Shown one piece after another: positions 1-6,496 of a stretch of DNA of 15,802 nt. This DNA comes from Prevotellaceae bacterium UBA4301 (GTDB taxonomy: Bacteria; Bacteroidota; Bacteroidia; Bacteroidales; Bacteroidaceae): positions 58,047 to 73,848 of the forward strand of contig DGUV01000027.1 in the NCBI GenBank assembly GCA_002395775.1. The letters are read 5' to 3'. A model generated the notes under the pieces. It made no database searches, was not told the DNA's origin, and saw only the letters and a program-made list of their open reading frames with translations. How positions within the stretch are numbered: the first letter of the stretch is position 1; each line of letters opens with the position of its first letter. The translations under genes and the position numbers were made by a program.

Positions 1-11
1 TAAAGAGGCGG

Positions 12-117
12 GTGGGAAAGCTTACCGCATCGCGCCGCTACAACCAAGTACCCTTGCTGCGGTCAAGCCCTGGGGGATTCCGAGGGAGCATGCCGTACGG
101 GACTTTCCCATTTTGCG
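12..117 (-). ncRNA. ffs: Signal recognition particle RNA (bacterial small type)
   Basis: Scaffold RNA of the signal recognition particle, which binds Ffh and targets membrane and secreted proteins. Read on the minus strand, bases about 74-49 give CCCCCAGGGC, then UUGACC, then GCAGCAAGGGUA, which has the layout of SRP helix 8 (CAGG, stem, tetraloop, stem, AGCA). The ends pair: bases 13-20 are fully complementary to 103-110, and the next eight (23-30 with 90-97) pair at seven of eight positions, giving a long closing helix. Total size near 100 nt fits the Alu-less small type. The apical tetraloop reads UGAC (bases 65-62) instead of the usual GGAA. A textbook promoter lies directly upstream at 121-153. 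No terminator is evident; the 3' end may extend past base 1. Ends are estimated. Identification is by motif and fold, not by a covariance search. Confidence 0.85.
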
Positions 118-120
118 GGT

Positions 121-153
121 GCAAAGGTAAGAATAAAAGTTGAAAGTTGCAAA
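121..153 (-). promoter_or_regulatory. Bacteroidetes-type promoter for the SRP RNA
   Basis: On the minus strand, TTTG (153-150) is followed by exactly 20 bases and then TACCTTTG (129-122), matching the Bacteroidetes -33 TTTG and -7 TAnnTTTG consensus. The expected start is 4-6 bases further, near 116-118, just ahead of the closing helix of the RNA. Confidence 0.8.
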
Positions 154-157
154 TATA

Positions 158-230
158 ATTTGGCATTTCGCTCAATTTTTCGTATCTCTGACCTGCGGTC
201 GAAGATACTCGCGCTCGAAAATGCCCAAAT
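158..230. repeat. 73-bp palindromic intergenic element with degenerate promoters
   Basis: The element begins ATTTGGCATTT and ends AAATGCCCAAAT, and its centre is the perfect palindrome GACC-TGC-GGTC (190-200). The arms are imperfectly complementary over their whole length, so it could form a long interrupted hairpin. The left arm contains TTTG (159-162), 20 bases, then TATCTCTG (183-190), one base away from a consensus promoter. The right arm read on the minus strand carries a similar near-promoter (TTTG, 18 bases, TATCTTCG). The left arm is repeated at 236-267, where the promoter is perfect. It resembles a dispersed MITE-like intergenic repeat; mobility is inference only. Confidence 0.6.
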
Positions 231-235
231 AAAAG

Positions 236-267
236 TTTGGCATTTTGCTCACTTTTTCGTATCTTTG
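236..267 (+). promoter_or_regulatory. Promoter of the DUF4199-glycosyltransferase operon
   Basis: TTTG (236-239), 20 bases, then TATCTTTG (260-267): a perfect match to the Bacteroidetes consensus. The whole stretch is a near-copy of the left arm of the palindrome at 158-230, in which the -7 element has one mismatch. With a start expected at about 271-273 and the ATG at 276, the transcript would have almost no leader. Confidence 0.8.
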
Positions 268-275
268 CACGCAAT

Positions 276-791
276 ATGAGTGAATACAGCAGTTATTGCA
301 TGCAGTGGGGGCTGGGCGTGGGCGTGCTCACGAGTCTGAGTTTCCTTGCCACCATGTATGGCGGCGAGATGCCGCTTGTGGGGCTTGTGGGCAACGTGCT
401 TGGCATTGCGGCCTTTGTGGTGGCGGGTCGGCGCATACGCGCGTTCAGGCGCGAGGTGGAGCCCGTAGGCTTCTGGCGCGCTTGCTATCTGGCCCTGCTC
501 ACCTACTTGTTTGCCTCGCTGCTCACGGCTGCCGTGCAGTATGTCTATCTGGCCTTTCTGGACCAGGGGAGGCTGCTGGGGCAGGTGGAGCGCATGATGG
601 CAATGCCTGAGTATCAGCAGTGGATGGAACAGCTGGCAGGGGGAACCGACGCCGAGGGGCTGATGAGGAGTGTGAGGGAGATGGTGGCGAACCCCGCGCG
701 CATGACCATGCAACTGATGTGGACCAACGCGCTGGTCTCCCTGATGCTCGCGCTGCCCACGGGGCTGATGGGGATGAGGGGCAACAATTGA
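276..791 (+). CDS. DUF4199 family membrane protein
   Basis: A 171-residue integral membrane protein of unknown function, resembling the Bacteroidetes DUF4199 family. Four hydrophobic segments are visible at about residues 11-28, 33-51, 68-95 and 145-165. Between the last two is a polar region (about 96-140) rich in Met, Gln and Glu that probably faces one side of the membrane. The ATG at 276 is preferred over the in-frame ATG at 237 because the -7 promoter element ends at 267, so an upstream start would not be transcribed from it. The last codons and the TGA stop lie inside the start of a 7-bp tandem repeat, so the very C-terminus may vary between strains. In related genomes such genes commonly precede a GT2 glycosyltransferase, as here; a role in lipid-linked sugar metabolism is only inferred from that. 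Confidence 0.8.
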   Translation: MSEYSSYCMQWGLGVGVLTSLSFLATMYGGEMPLVGLVGNVLGIAAFVVAGRRIRAFRREVEPVGFWRACYLALLTYLFASLLTAAVQYVYLAFLDQGRLLGQVERMMAMPEYQQWMEQLAGGTDAEGLMRSVREMVANPARMTMQLMWTNALVSLMLALPTGLMGMRGNN

Positions 792-867
792 CATTTGACA
801 TTCTACATTTAACATCTAACATTTGACATTTAACATTTGACATTTGACATTTAACATTTGACATCTA
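784..867. repeat. Tandem heptamer array, 12 units of 7 bp
   Basis: Twelve consecutive 7-bp units with no gaps: ACAATTG at 784, then ACATTTG, ACATTCT, ACATTTA, ACATCTA, ACATTTG, ACATTTA, ACATTTG, ACATTTG, ACATTTA, ACATTTG and ACATCTA ending at 867. The consensus is ACATTTR. The first unit lies in the end of the DUF4199 gene and its junction with the second supplies the TGA stop. The array ends 8 bp before the glycosyltransferase ATG. As RNA it would be AU-rich and nearly unstructured. Confidence 0.9.
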
Positions 868-875
868 AAAGAGAA

Positions 876-1835
876 ATGGATATATCAGTAATCGTACCAT
901 TGTTCAACGAGGACGAGTCCCTTGTGGAACTGTATGAGTGGATTGAGCGAGTGATGCATACCAACGGCCTGACGTACGAGGTCATCTTCGTGGACGACGG
1001 TTCGACCGACCGTTCGTGGCAGGTAATCACTGCGCTCGAGGAGCAGCACAGCGAGGTGAAGGGCATCAAATTCCGTCGCAACTACGGCAAGAGCCCTGCC
1101 CTCTTTTGCGGATTCGAACGGGCCCAGGGCGACGTGGTCATCACGATGGATGCCGACCTCCAGGACTCGCCCGACGAGATTCCGGAGCTGCGGCGCATGA
1201 TTGTGGAGGAGGGCTACGACCTGGTGAGCGGCTGGAAGATGAACCGCAGCAAGGGCGACCCCCTCTCGAAGACCATCCCCACGAAACTCTTCAACGCCAC
1301 GGCGCGCATGGTGAGCGGCATCCACAACCTGCACGACTTCAACTGTGGACTGAAGGCCTATCGCCGCGACGTGGTGAAGCACATCGAGGTGTATGGCGAG
1401 ATGCATCGCTACATCCCCTATCTGGCCAAGAATGCGGGCTTCGCAAAGATTGGCGAGAAGCGTGTCCACCATCAGGCCCGCAAGCACGGCAAGTCGAAGT
1501 TCATGGGCTGGAACCGCTTTGTGAACGGCTATCTCGACTTGCTTTCGCTCTGGTTTCTCGACAGCTTCGGGCTTAAGCCCATGCATGTCTTTGGCTTCAT
1601 CGGGACGCTCATGTTCCTGACGGGGCTGGTGGCCGCCGTCGTGGTGGGCGCCAACAAACTCTACTGCCTGGCTGCAGGGGTTCCGGCCCGGTTGGTGACG
1701 GAGTCGCCCTACTTCTTCATTGCCCTGACCACGATGATTCTGGGCACGCAGCTGTTCGTGGCGGGGTTCCTGGGCGAACTGATCAGCCGCAACTCGCAGG
1801 AGCGCAACAAGTACCAGATTGAGAAGGAGATATGA
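876..1835 (+). CDS. GT2 family glycosyltransferase, polyprenyl-phosphate type (GtrB/DPMS-like)
   Basis: A 319-residue inverting GT-A enzyme expected to move a sugar from a nucleotide donor to polyprenyl (undecaprenyl) phosphate on the cytoplasmic face of the inner membrane. The N-terminus ISVIVPLFNE is the family signature; FVDDGSTD (residues 38-45) binds the nucleotide; MDADLQD (91-97) holds the metal-binding DAD; FNCGLKAYRRD lies at 155-165. Two membrane helices at about 236-258 and 279-302 match the GtrB/ArnC architecture. The ATG at 876 is chosen over one at 858 because the protein then begins at the conserved MDISVIVP, and 858 lies inside the heptamer array. The upstream AAAGAGAA is a typical A-rich start context. 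The stop overlaps the next start as ATGA. The sugar is not predictable; GtrB-like glucosyl transfer or another dolichyl-phosphate-mannose-synthase-like activity are the alternatives. Confidence 0.9.
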   Translation: MDISVIVPLFNEDESLVELYEWIERVMHTNGLTYEVIFVDDGSTDRSWQVITALEEQHSEVKGIKFRRNYGKSPALFCGFERAQGDVVITMDADLQDSPDEIPELRRMIVEEGYDLVSGWKMNRSKGDPLSKTIPTKLFNATARMVSGIHNLHDFNCGLKAYRRDVVKHIEVYGEMHRYIPYLAKNAGFAKIGEKRVHHQARKHGKSKFMGWNRFVNGYLDLLSLWFLDSFGLKPMHVFGFIGTLMFLTGLVAAVVVGANKLYCLAAGVPARLVTESPYFFIALTTMILGTQLFVAGFLGELISRNSQERNKYQIEKEI

Positions 1836-2314
1836 AAAAGACGATTGTCGGTCTGCTCTGCATGGTGGGGTTGGCGGCCTGCGAAGGCATCGACTGCACG
1901 CTGAACAACGTGGTGGCGCTGAACATCGGTTTCTACGACGCCAACGGGGCTGGCGTGAGACTGGCTGACACGCTCATGGTGACTGCTGCCGGCACCGACT
2001 CGATTATCTTCAATAGCGGAACGGGAGTGGAAGCCCTGGGACTGCCCATGAGCTACGAGCGCGATGCGGACACACTGGTCTTCAGCTTCAAGGGACAGGA
2101 CGAGGAAGAGGCAAGAGAGATGACACTCATCGTGAAGAAAACCAACCAATGGCACACGGAATCGCCCGACTGCCCCGTGAGTGCCTTCCACCATCTGACA
2201 GGAATAGAGCGGAAAGGCGGAGAGGGGTTCATCGATTCGGTGGTGGTCGTAAACGAGGATGTAAACTATGCTGCACTTGAGAACATCAGGATTTATCTGC
2301 ACACTGCTGATTAG
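1832..2314 (+). CDS. DUF6452 family lipoprotein
   Basis: A 160-residue putative lipoprotein. The signal peptide MKKTIVGLLCMVGLAAC ends in a good lipobox (L14-A15-A16-C17), so Cys17 should be lipidated and the protein anchored in the envelope. The residues after Cys17 (EGIDC) do not form the clear acidic surface-export signal of Bacteroidetes surface lipoproteins, so a periplasm-facing position is more likely. The rest looks like a compact beta-rich domain with two further cysteines (one soon after the anchor, one in SPDCPVSAF). Resemblance to DUF6452 is from recall of the family and its pairing with DUF6048, the next gene. Its start overlaps the glycosyltransferase stop by 4 bp and its 3' end overlaps the next gene by 47 bp, suggesting translational coupling. 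Function unknown. Confidence 0.75.
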   Translation: MKKTIVGLLCMVGLAACEGIDCTLNNVVALNIGFYDANGAGVRLADTLMVTAAGTDSIIFNSGTGVEALGLPMSYERDADTLVFSFKGQDEEEAREMTLIVKKTNQWHTESPDCPVSAFHHLTGIERKGGEGFIDSVVVVNEDVNYAALENIRIYLHTAD

Positions 2315-2990
2315 CCTCTGTGCGGCGTCACTGGGCGCCAAGGAGCGGGAGGAGGTCATTCCCAAGGCGCCCCTGTTCTGCGGAGTGGCCGTCGAGGCCG
2401 ACCTGGCGGGCCCGGTGATGAAGGCCGTGAGCAGCAGGTTTGCGCAGATGGAGGTGGGGGCCCGACTGAACTTCCGCGACCACTACTTCCCCATCTTCGA
2501 AATGGGCATCGGGGAGAGCGACCGCGAGGGACAAGAGATAAGCAACCGATTCAAGACGCGTGCCCCGTACTTCCGCGTGGGCATGGACTATAACTTCAAC
2601 CGCAAGCACAATGGCAACCGCCTGATGCTGGGGGTGAGGTATGGATTCAGCAGCTTCAAGTACGACTTCCAGAATCCCGACTTTGAGGACCCCATCTGGG
2701 GCAGCGCTCGGAGGGGGCTCGTCCTCGACGGGCAGAGGGGCCGTGCGCAATGGGCCGAGTTTGTGGCAGGCTGCGAGACGAAGTTGTGGTCGTTCATCCG
2801 CCTGGGCTGGACAATTCGCTTCAAGGCCAGGATTCATCAGTCGGTGAGCGACTTTGGCGAGCCATACTATACGCCCGGGTTCGGCAAGAACGGCAGCAGC
2901 ACGTTTGGCGGTACCGTGAACTTGATATTCGACGTGGGGAGGACTACGAAGAAGGTGAGACATAAGGAAGGAGGAAAGAATGACGAATAA
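2268..2990 (+). CDS. DUF6048 family predicted outer-membrane or periplasmic protein
   Basis: A 240-residue exported protein. It has a signal peptide with a basic n-region (MLHLRTS), a hydrophobic core (GFICTLLISLCAAS) and a probable cleavage site after LGA near residue 24. The mature part shows alternating aromatic and polar stretches (for example MGVRYGFSSFKYDF-like and LGWTIRFKAR segments) and many Gly/Phe/Tyr, consistent with a small beta-barrel. No catalytic motif is recognised. It resembles DUF6048, which occurs next to DUF6452 in Bacteroidales, so the pair may act together at the outer membrane (inference). The ATG at 2268 overlaps the preceding gene by 47 bp, but no later ATG would retain the signal peptide; TTG at 2277 is an alternative. 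The stop overlaps the apbE start by 11 bp. Confidence 0.7.
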   Translation: MLHLRTSGFICTLLISLCAASLGAKEREEVIPKAPLFCGVAVEADLAGPVMKAVSSRFAQMEVGARLNFRDHYFPIFEMGIGESDREGQEISNRFKTRAPYFRVGMDYNFNRKHNGNRLMLGVRYGFSSFKYDFQNPDFEDPIWGSARRGLVLDGQRGRAQWAEFVAGCETKLWSFIRLGWTIRFKARIHQSVSDFGEPYYTPGFGKNGSSTFGGTVNLIFDVGRTTKKVRHKEGGKNDE

Positions 2991-3987
2991 GAGATGGCGA
3001 TGGCAACTGCCATTTTTGATGTTGCTGACGGTGGGGACCATTATGATTGTCGGCAGGCATAGGCCCAAGGAGGCGCCCTACCAGCAAAGCGAGGGCATGG
3101 TGTTCGGAACGGTGTGGCACGCAACGTACCAGAGCGACAGCGTGCTCACCCACTCCATCATGGAGGAACTGAACAGGGTGGACGCCTCGCTGTCGATGTT
3201 CAACCCCAAGAGCACCGTGAGCCGCATCAATGCCGGGGAGAGCGTGGAGGCCGACTCGCTGCTGCGCATCGTCTTCGTGCAGGCCCAGCAGGTGAGCAAG
3301 GCCACGGGCGGATGTTTCGACGTGACGGTGGCTCCGCTGGTCAACGCCTGGGGCTTTGGCTTCAAAAACGGCACGCTGCCCGACTCGGCCCAGGTGGACT
3401 CCCTGCGGCAGATGGTGGGCTGGGAGAAAGTGCGTCTCGAGGAGGGGCGCATCGAGAAGGACGACGAGCGCATGGTGCTGGACTTCAGCGCCATAGCCAA
3501 GGGCTTCGGCGTGGACCAGGTGGCCAGCCTCATGAGGAGCAAAGGCATCGGCAACTTCATGATAGAAATAGGAGGAGAAGTGGTGGTGAGCGGCCATAAT
3601 CCCAAGGGGAAGGCGTGGAACATCGGGGTGAGCAAGCCTGTCGAGGACTCCACGGGCACGAATCGGGAGATAGAGACCGTGCTGCCGCTGACCGACTGCG
3701 CCATGGCCACCAGCGGCAACTATAGGAACTTCTACATCTCGGCCGACGGGAGGAAGCTGGCCCACACCATCGACCCGCACTCGGGCCGCCCGGTGCAACA
3801 CAACATTTTGTCGAGCACCGTCATTGCCCCCACGTGTTCCATGGCCGACGCTTTCGCAACGGCATTCATGGTGATGGGGCTCGACAGGGCCAAGGAGGTG
3901 CTCGCAAAGCATCCCGAGCTGAAGGCTTACTTCATCTTTGCCAACGAAAAGAACGAACTGGAGACGTGGAAGAACATTCCCGAATGA
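2980..3987 (+). CDS. apbE: FAD:protein FMN transferase (ApbE family)
   Basis: A 335-residue enzyme that attaches FMN covalently to Ser/Thr of target flavoproteins such as Rnf/Nqr subunits, using FAD and Mg2+, outside the cytoplasmic membrane. Conserved blocks in order are MVFGTVWHATY (40-50), LSMFNPKSTVSRIN (71-84), TGGCFDVTVAPLVNAWGFG (109-127), LDFSAIAKGFGVD (167-179), IEIGGEVVVSG (195-205), ATSGNYRNFY (243-252), HTIDPHSG (262-269) and SMADAFATAF (287-296). The last two carry flavin- and metal-binding residues (including D290 and T294). The N-terminus has one hydrophobic segment (11-25) but no lipobox Cys, so it looks like a membrane anchor rather than the usual lipoprotein signal. It overlaps the upstream gene by 11 bp. 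No Rnf/Nqr target is in the window. Confidence 0.95.
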   Translation: MTNKRWRWQLPFLMLLTVGTIMIVGRHRPKEAPYQQSEGMVFGTVWHATYQSDSVLTHSIMEELNRVDASLSMFNPKSTVSRINAGESVEADSLLRIVFVQAQQVSKATGGCFDVTVAPLVNAWGFGFKNGTLPDSAQVDSLRQMVGWEKVRLEEGRIEKDDERMVLDFSAIAKGFGVDQVASLMRSKGIGNFMIEIGGEVVVSGHNPKGKAWNIGVSKPVEDSTGTNREIETVLPLTDCAMATSGNYRNFYISADGRKLAHTIDPHSGRPVQHNILSSTVIAPTCSMADAFATAFMVMGLDRAKEVLAKHPELKAYFIFANEKNELETWKNIPE

Positions 3988-4001
3988 ATAACTGACTGAA
4001 G

Positions 4002-6032
4002 ATGACCAACGACAACCCTTTCCTGCAAAAGAAATACGGCACTCCGTTTGAGACGGTGCCCTTCGACAAGATTCGTTTCGAACACTACGAGGAGGCCATG
4101 AACGAGGGGATGAGACTCGACGAAGAGGACATAGAACGAATTGTCACGAACAGCGAGGAACCGACCTTCGACAATACCATCATCCCGAAGGGCGACCAGA
4201 CGCTTTCACACGTGAGCAATGTGTTCTTCAACCTCATCAGCGCGGACACGAACGATGAGATGGACCAACTGGCCCAGAAGATGTCGCCCATACTGACCGA
4301 GCACGCCAACAAGATTATGCTCGACCCGCGCCTGTGGCAACGCGTCAAGGCGGTGTACGAGAACCATCGCGAACTGACGGCCGAGGAGGACATGCTGCTG
4401 AAGAACATGTATCAGTCGTTTGTGCGCCACGGCGCCTTGCTGAGCGACGAGGAGAAAAAACGATTTGCCCAACTGCAGACGGAACTGAGCCAGGTGACGC
4501 TGCAATATCAGCAGAACATGCTCAAGGACACCAATGCCTTCCGCCTCCATCTGACAAAGGAGGAGGACCTTGCCGGACTGCCCGAAACGCAAACAGAGGC
4601 AGCGGCCCTCGCGGCCAAGGAGCAGGGCCTGGAGGGATGGGTGTTCACCCTGCATGCGCCCAGCTATGGGCCCTTCATGACGTATGCCGACAACCGTGAG
4701 CTGCGGCGCCAGATGTACATGGCTCACTGCACGCTCTGCACCAAAGGGGAGAACAACAACTTGCCCCTGGTGCCGCGCATTGTGAACCTCCGGCACCAGC
4801 TTGCACGGATGCTGGGCTACAAGACGTTTGCCGACTTTGTGCTGGAGATGCGCATGGCCAAGGACGAGGCCCACGTCAGGGACTTGCTCAACAACCTTTT
4901 GAAGGCCTACAAGCCCACGGCCCTGAAGGAGATGGAGGAAATCGCTTCGCTGGCTCGCGAGACCGAGGGCGAGGACTTTGAGCTGCAGCCTTGGGACTGC
5001 TCGTATTACAGCCACAAACTGCAGATGAAGAAGTACAACCTGGACAGCGAGATGCTTCGCCCCTACTTCGAACTCTCGCGAGTGAAAGAGGGCGTCTTCG
5101 GGCTGGCTTCACGCCTCTACGGCATAAGTTTCCGCAAAAACGAGGATATTGCCGTCTATCACCCCGACGTGGAAGCCTGGGAGGTGCGCGATAACGACGA
5201 TTCGCTGCTGGGCATCCTCTACACCGACTTCCATCCTCGGAAATCAAAACAGAGCGGAGCCTGGATGACCACCTTCAAGCAGCAATGGACTGACAAGGAG
5301 GAGGGGAACAGCCGGCCACATGCTTCTGTGACCATGAACTTCTCGAAACCTACCGACACGAAACCCGCCCTGCTCACTCTGGGTGAGGTGGAAACCTTTC
5401 TCCACGAATTCGGTCACTCGCTCCACGCCTTGTTCTCGCAGGTGCGCTTCGAAAGTCTTTCGTGCACCAATGTCTATTGGGACTTCGTGGAATTGCCCAG
5501 CCAGTTCATGGAGAACTTTGTCATCGAGCCCGATTTCCTGCGGCAGTTCGCCCGCCACTACCAGACTGGCGCTCCCCTGCCCGAAGAGTACATCGACCGC
5601 ATACTGAAAAGCCGAAACTATCTGGCTGCCTACAGCTGTGTGCGCCAGGTGAGCCTCGGACTGCTCGATATGGCCTACTACACGCTGACCGAGGATTTCG
5701 AAGGCGATGTCATGCAATTCGAATACGAAGCCATGAAGGATTGCCGATTCCTCCCTCCAGTGCCGGGAGCATGCATGAGCACCCAGTTTGGCCACATCAT
5801 GAGCGGAGGCTATGCTGCAGGCTATTACAGCTACAAGTGGGCCGAAGTGCTTGATGCCGACGCCTTCGACGAATTCAAGCAACATGGCATCTTTGACCAG
5901 GAGACGGCAAGGAGATTCCGCGACGAAGTGCTCTCACGCGGAGGCACAGAACCGCCCATGGTGCTATACAAGCGATTCCGCGGACACGAACCCACCATCG
6001 ATGCTTTACTAAAGAGAAATGGAATCAAATAA
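4002..6032 (+). CDS. dcp: Peptidyl-dipeptidase, M3 family zinc metallopeptidase
   Basis: A 676-residue enzyme that releases C-terminal dipeptides from peptides; its length matches the Dcp subgroup of family M3. The N-terminus NPFLQKKYGTPFETVPFDKI is characteristic. The zinc site is intact: HEFGH at residues 468-472 (two His ligands and the catalytic Glu469), with Glu497 in DFVELPSQ as the expected third ligand. GHIMSGGYAAGYYSYKWAEV near residue 590-610 is the conserved substrate-side block. There is no signal peptide, so it should be cytoplasmic and act in peptide turnover. It starts 14 bp after apbE and ends 14 bp inside the next gene, which places it in the same transcript. An oligopeptidase A activity is the alternative, but the start and spacing favour Dcp. 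Confidence 0.93.
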   Translation: MTNDNPFLQKKYGTPFETVPFDKIRFEHYEEAMNEGMRLDEEDIERIVTNSEEPTFDNTIIPKGDQTLSHVSNVFFNLISADTNDEMDQLAQKMSPILTEHANKIMLDPRLWQRVKAVYENHRELTAEEDMLLKNMYQSFVRHGALLSDEEKKRFAQLQTELSQVTLQYQQNMLKDTNAFRLHLTKEEDLAGLPETQTEAAALAAKEQGLEGWVFTLHAPSYGPFMTYADNRELRRQMYMAHCTLCTKGENNNLPLVPRIVNLRHQLARMLGYKTFADFVLEMRMAKDEAHVRDLLNNLLKAYKPTALKEMEEIASLARETEGEDFELQPWDCSYYSHKLQMKKYNLDSEMLRPYFELSRVKEGVFGLASRLYGISFRKNEDIAVYHPDVEAWEVRDNDDSLLGILYTDFHPRKSKQSGAWMTTFKQQWTDKEEGNSRPHASVTMNFSKPTDTKPALLTLGEVETFLHEFGHSLHALFSQVRFESLSCTNVYWDFVELPSQFMENFVIEPDFLRQFARHYQTGAPLPEEYIDRILKSRNYLAAYSCVRQVSLGLLDMAYYTLTEDFEGDVMQFEYEAMKDCRFLPPVPGACMSTQFGHIMSGGYAAGYYSYKWAEVLDADAFDEFKQHGIFDQETARRFRDEVLSRGGTEPPMVLYKRFRGHEPTIDALLKRNGIK

Positions 6033-6462
6033 GAAACAATACGACCTGGACCTGCGCTACCTGCGCATGGCCAGCATCTGGGCCGAAAACAGCTACTGCC
6101 AGCGACGCAAGGTGGGAGCGCTGATTGTGAAGGACAAGATGATTATCAGCGATGGCTACAACGGAACTCCATCGGGCTTTGAGAACGTGTGCGAAGACGA
6201 GAACAATGTCACCAAGCCCTATGTCCTTCACGCCGAGGCCAATGCCATCACCAAGATTGCACGCTCAGGAAACAACAGCGACGGAGCCACGCTCTACGTC
6301 ACCGACGCCCCGTGCATCGAGTGTGCCAAACTCATCATACAGGCTGGCATCAAACGCGTCATCTATGCGCGTTCCTATCGGCTCACCGAGGGCATAGAAC
6401 TGCTGAAGCGAGCCAACATCGAGGTGAAACTTTTGGAAATCACAGAAGAAGGAAAGCTTTAG
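6019..6462 (+). CDS. dCMP deaminase (ComEB-like)
   Basis: A 147-residue zinc deaminase converting dCMP to dUMP for thymidylate synthesis. The zinc and catalytic residues are visible: His71 and Glu73 in HAEAN, and Cys99 and Cys102 in PCIEC. The N-terminal block RYLRMASIWAENSYCQRRKVGALIV and the YNGTPSGFENVCED loop (about 50-63) are characteristic of dCMP rather than cytidine deaminases. Length matches short bacterial dCMP deaminases. The ATG lies 14 bp before the dcp stop, and its context AAAGAGAAATGG is the same 12-mer as at the glycosyltransferase start. The competence name comEB comes from Bacillus; nothing here suggests a role in DNA uptake. Confidence 0.92.
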   Translation: MESNKKQYDLDLRYLRMASIWAENSYCQRRKVGALIVKDKMIISDGYNGTPSGFENVCEDENNVTKPYVLHAEANAITKIARSGNNSDGATLYVTDAPCIECAKLIIQAGIKRVIYARSYRLTEGIELLKRANIEVKLLEITEEGKL

Positions 6463-6496
6463 GAATAAGTCATAGTAAACAGAAACTGAAAGAAAT

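Noticed and set aside
38..274. Minus-strand ORF of 78 codons at the left edge
   Set aside because: It covers the SRP RNA, its promoter and the palindrome; structured RNA and promoter signals explain the sequence better.
523..864. Minus-strand ORF whose start encodes a repeating seven-residue peptide (MSNVKCQ-like)
   Set aside because: The periodicity is only the 7-bp DNA array read in a frame without stops (7 bp times 3 equals seven codons). The rest is antisense to the DUF4199 gene.
784..867. Heptamer array as a sigma70-type promoter cluster because it contains TTGACA
   Set aside because: Bacteroidetes primary sigma factors use TTTG/TAnnTTTG, and no TAnnTTTG lies at the right distance; the TTGACA strings follow from the repeat unit.
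885..1586. Minus-strand ORF (233 codons) opposite the glycosyltransferase
   Set aside because: Shadow of a gene with clear GT2 motifs; the composition is His/Val/Leu-rich, as expected for an antisense read of GC-rich codons.
2328..3068. Minus-strand ORF (246 codons) opposite the DUF6048 gene
   Set aside because: Antisense shadow: no promoter, start signal or domain, and the plus-strand frame has a good signal peptide and operon overlaps.
2944..3912. Long minus-strand ORF (322 codons) opposite apbE
   Set aside because: It mirrors the GC-rich codon pattern of apbE, has a His-rich, low-complexity composition and no recognisable domain, and apbE is unambiguous on the plus strand.
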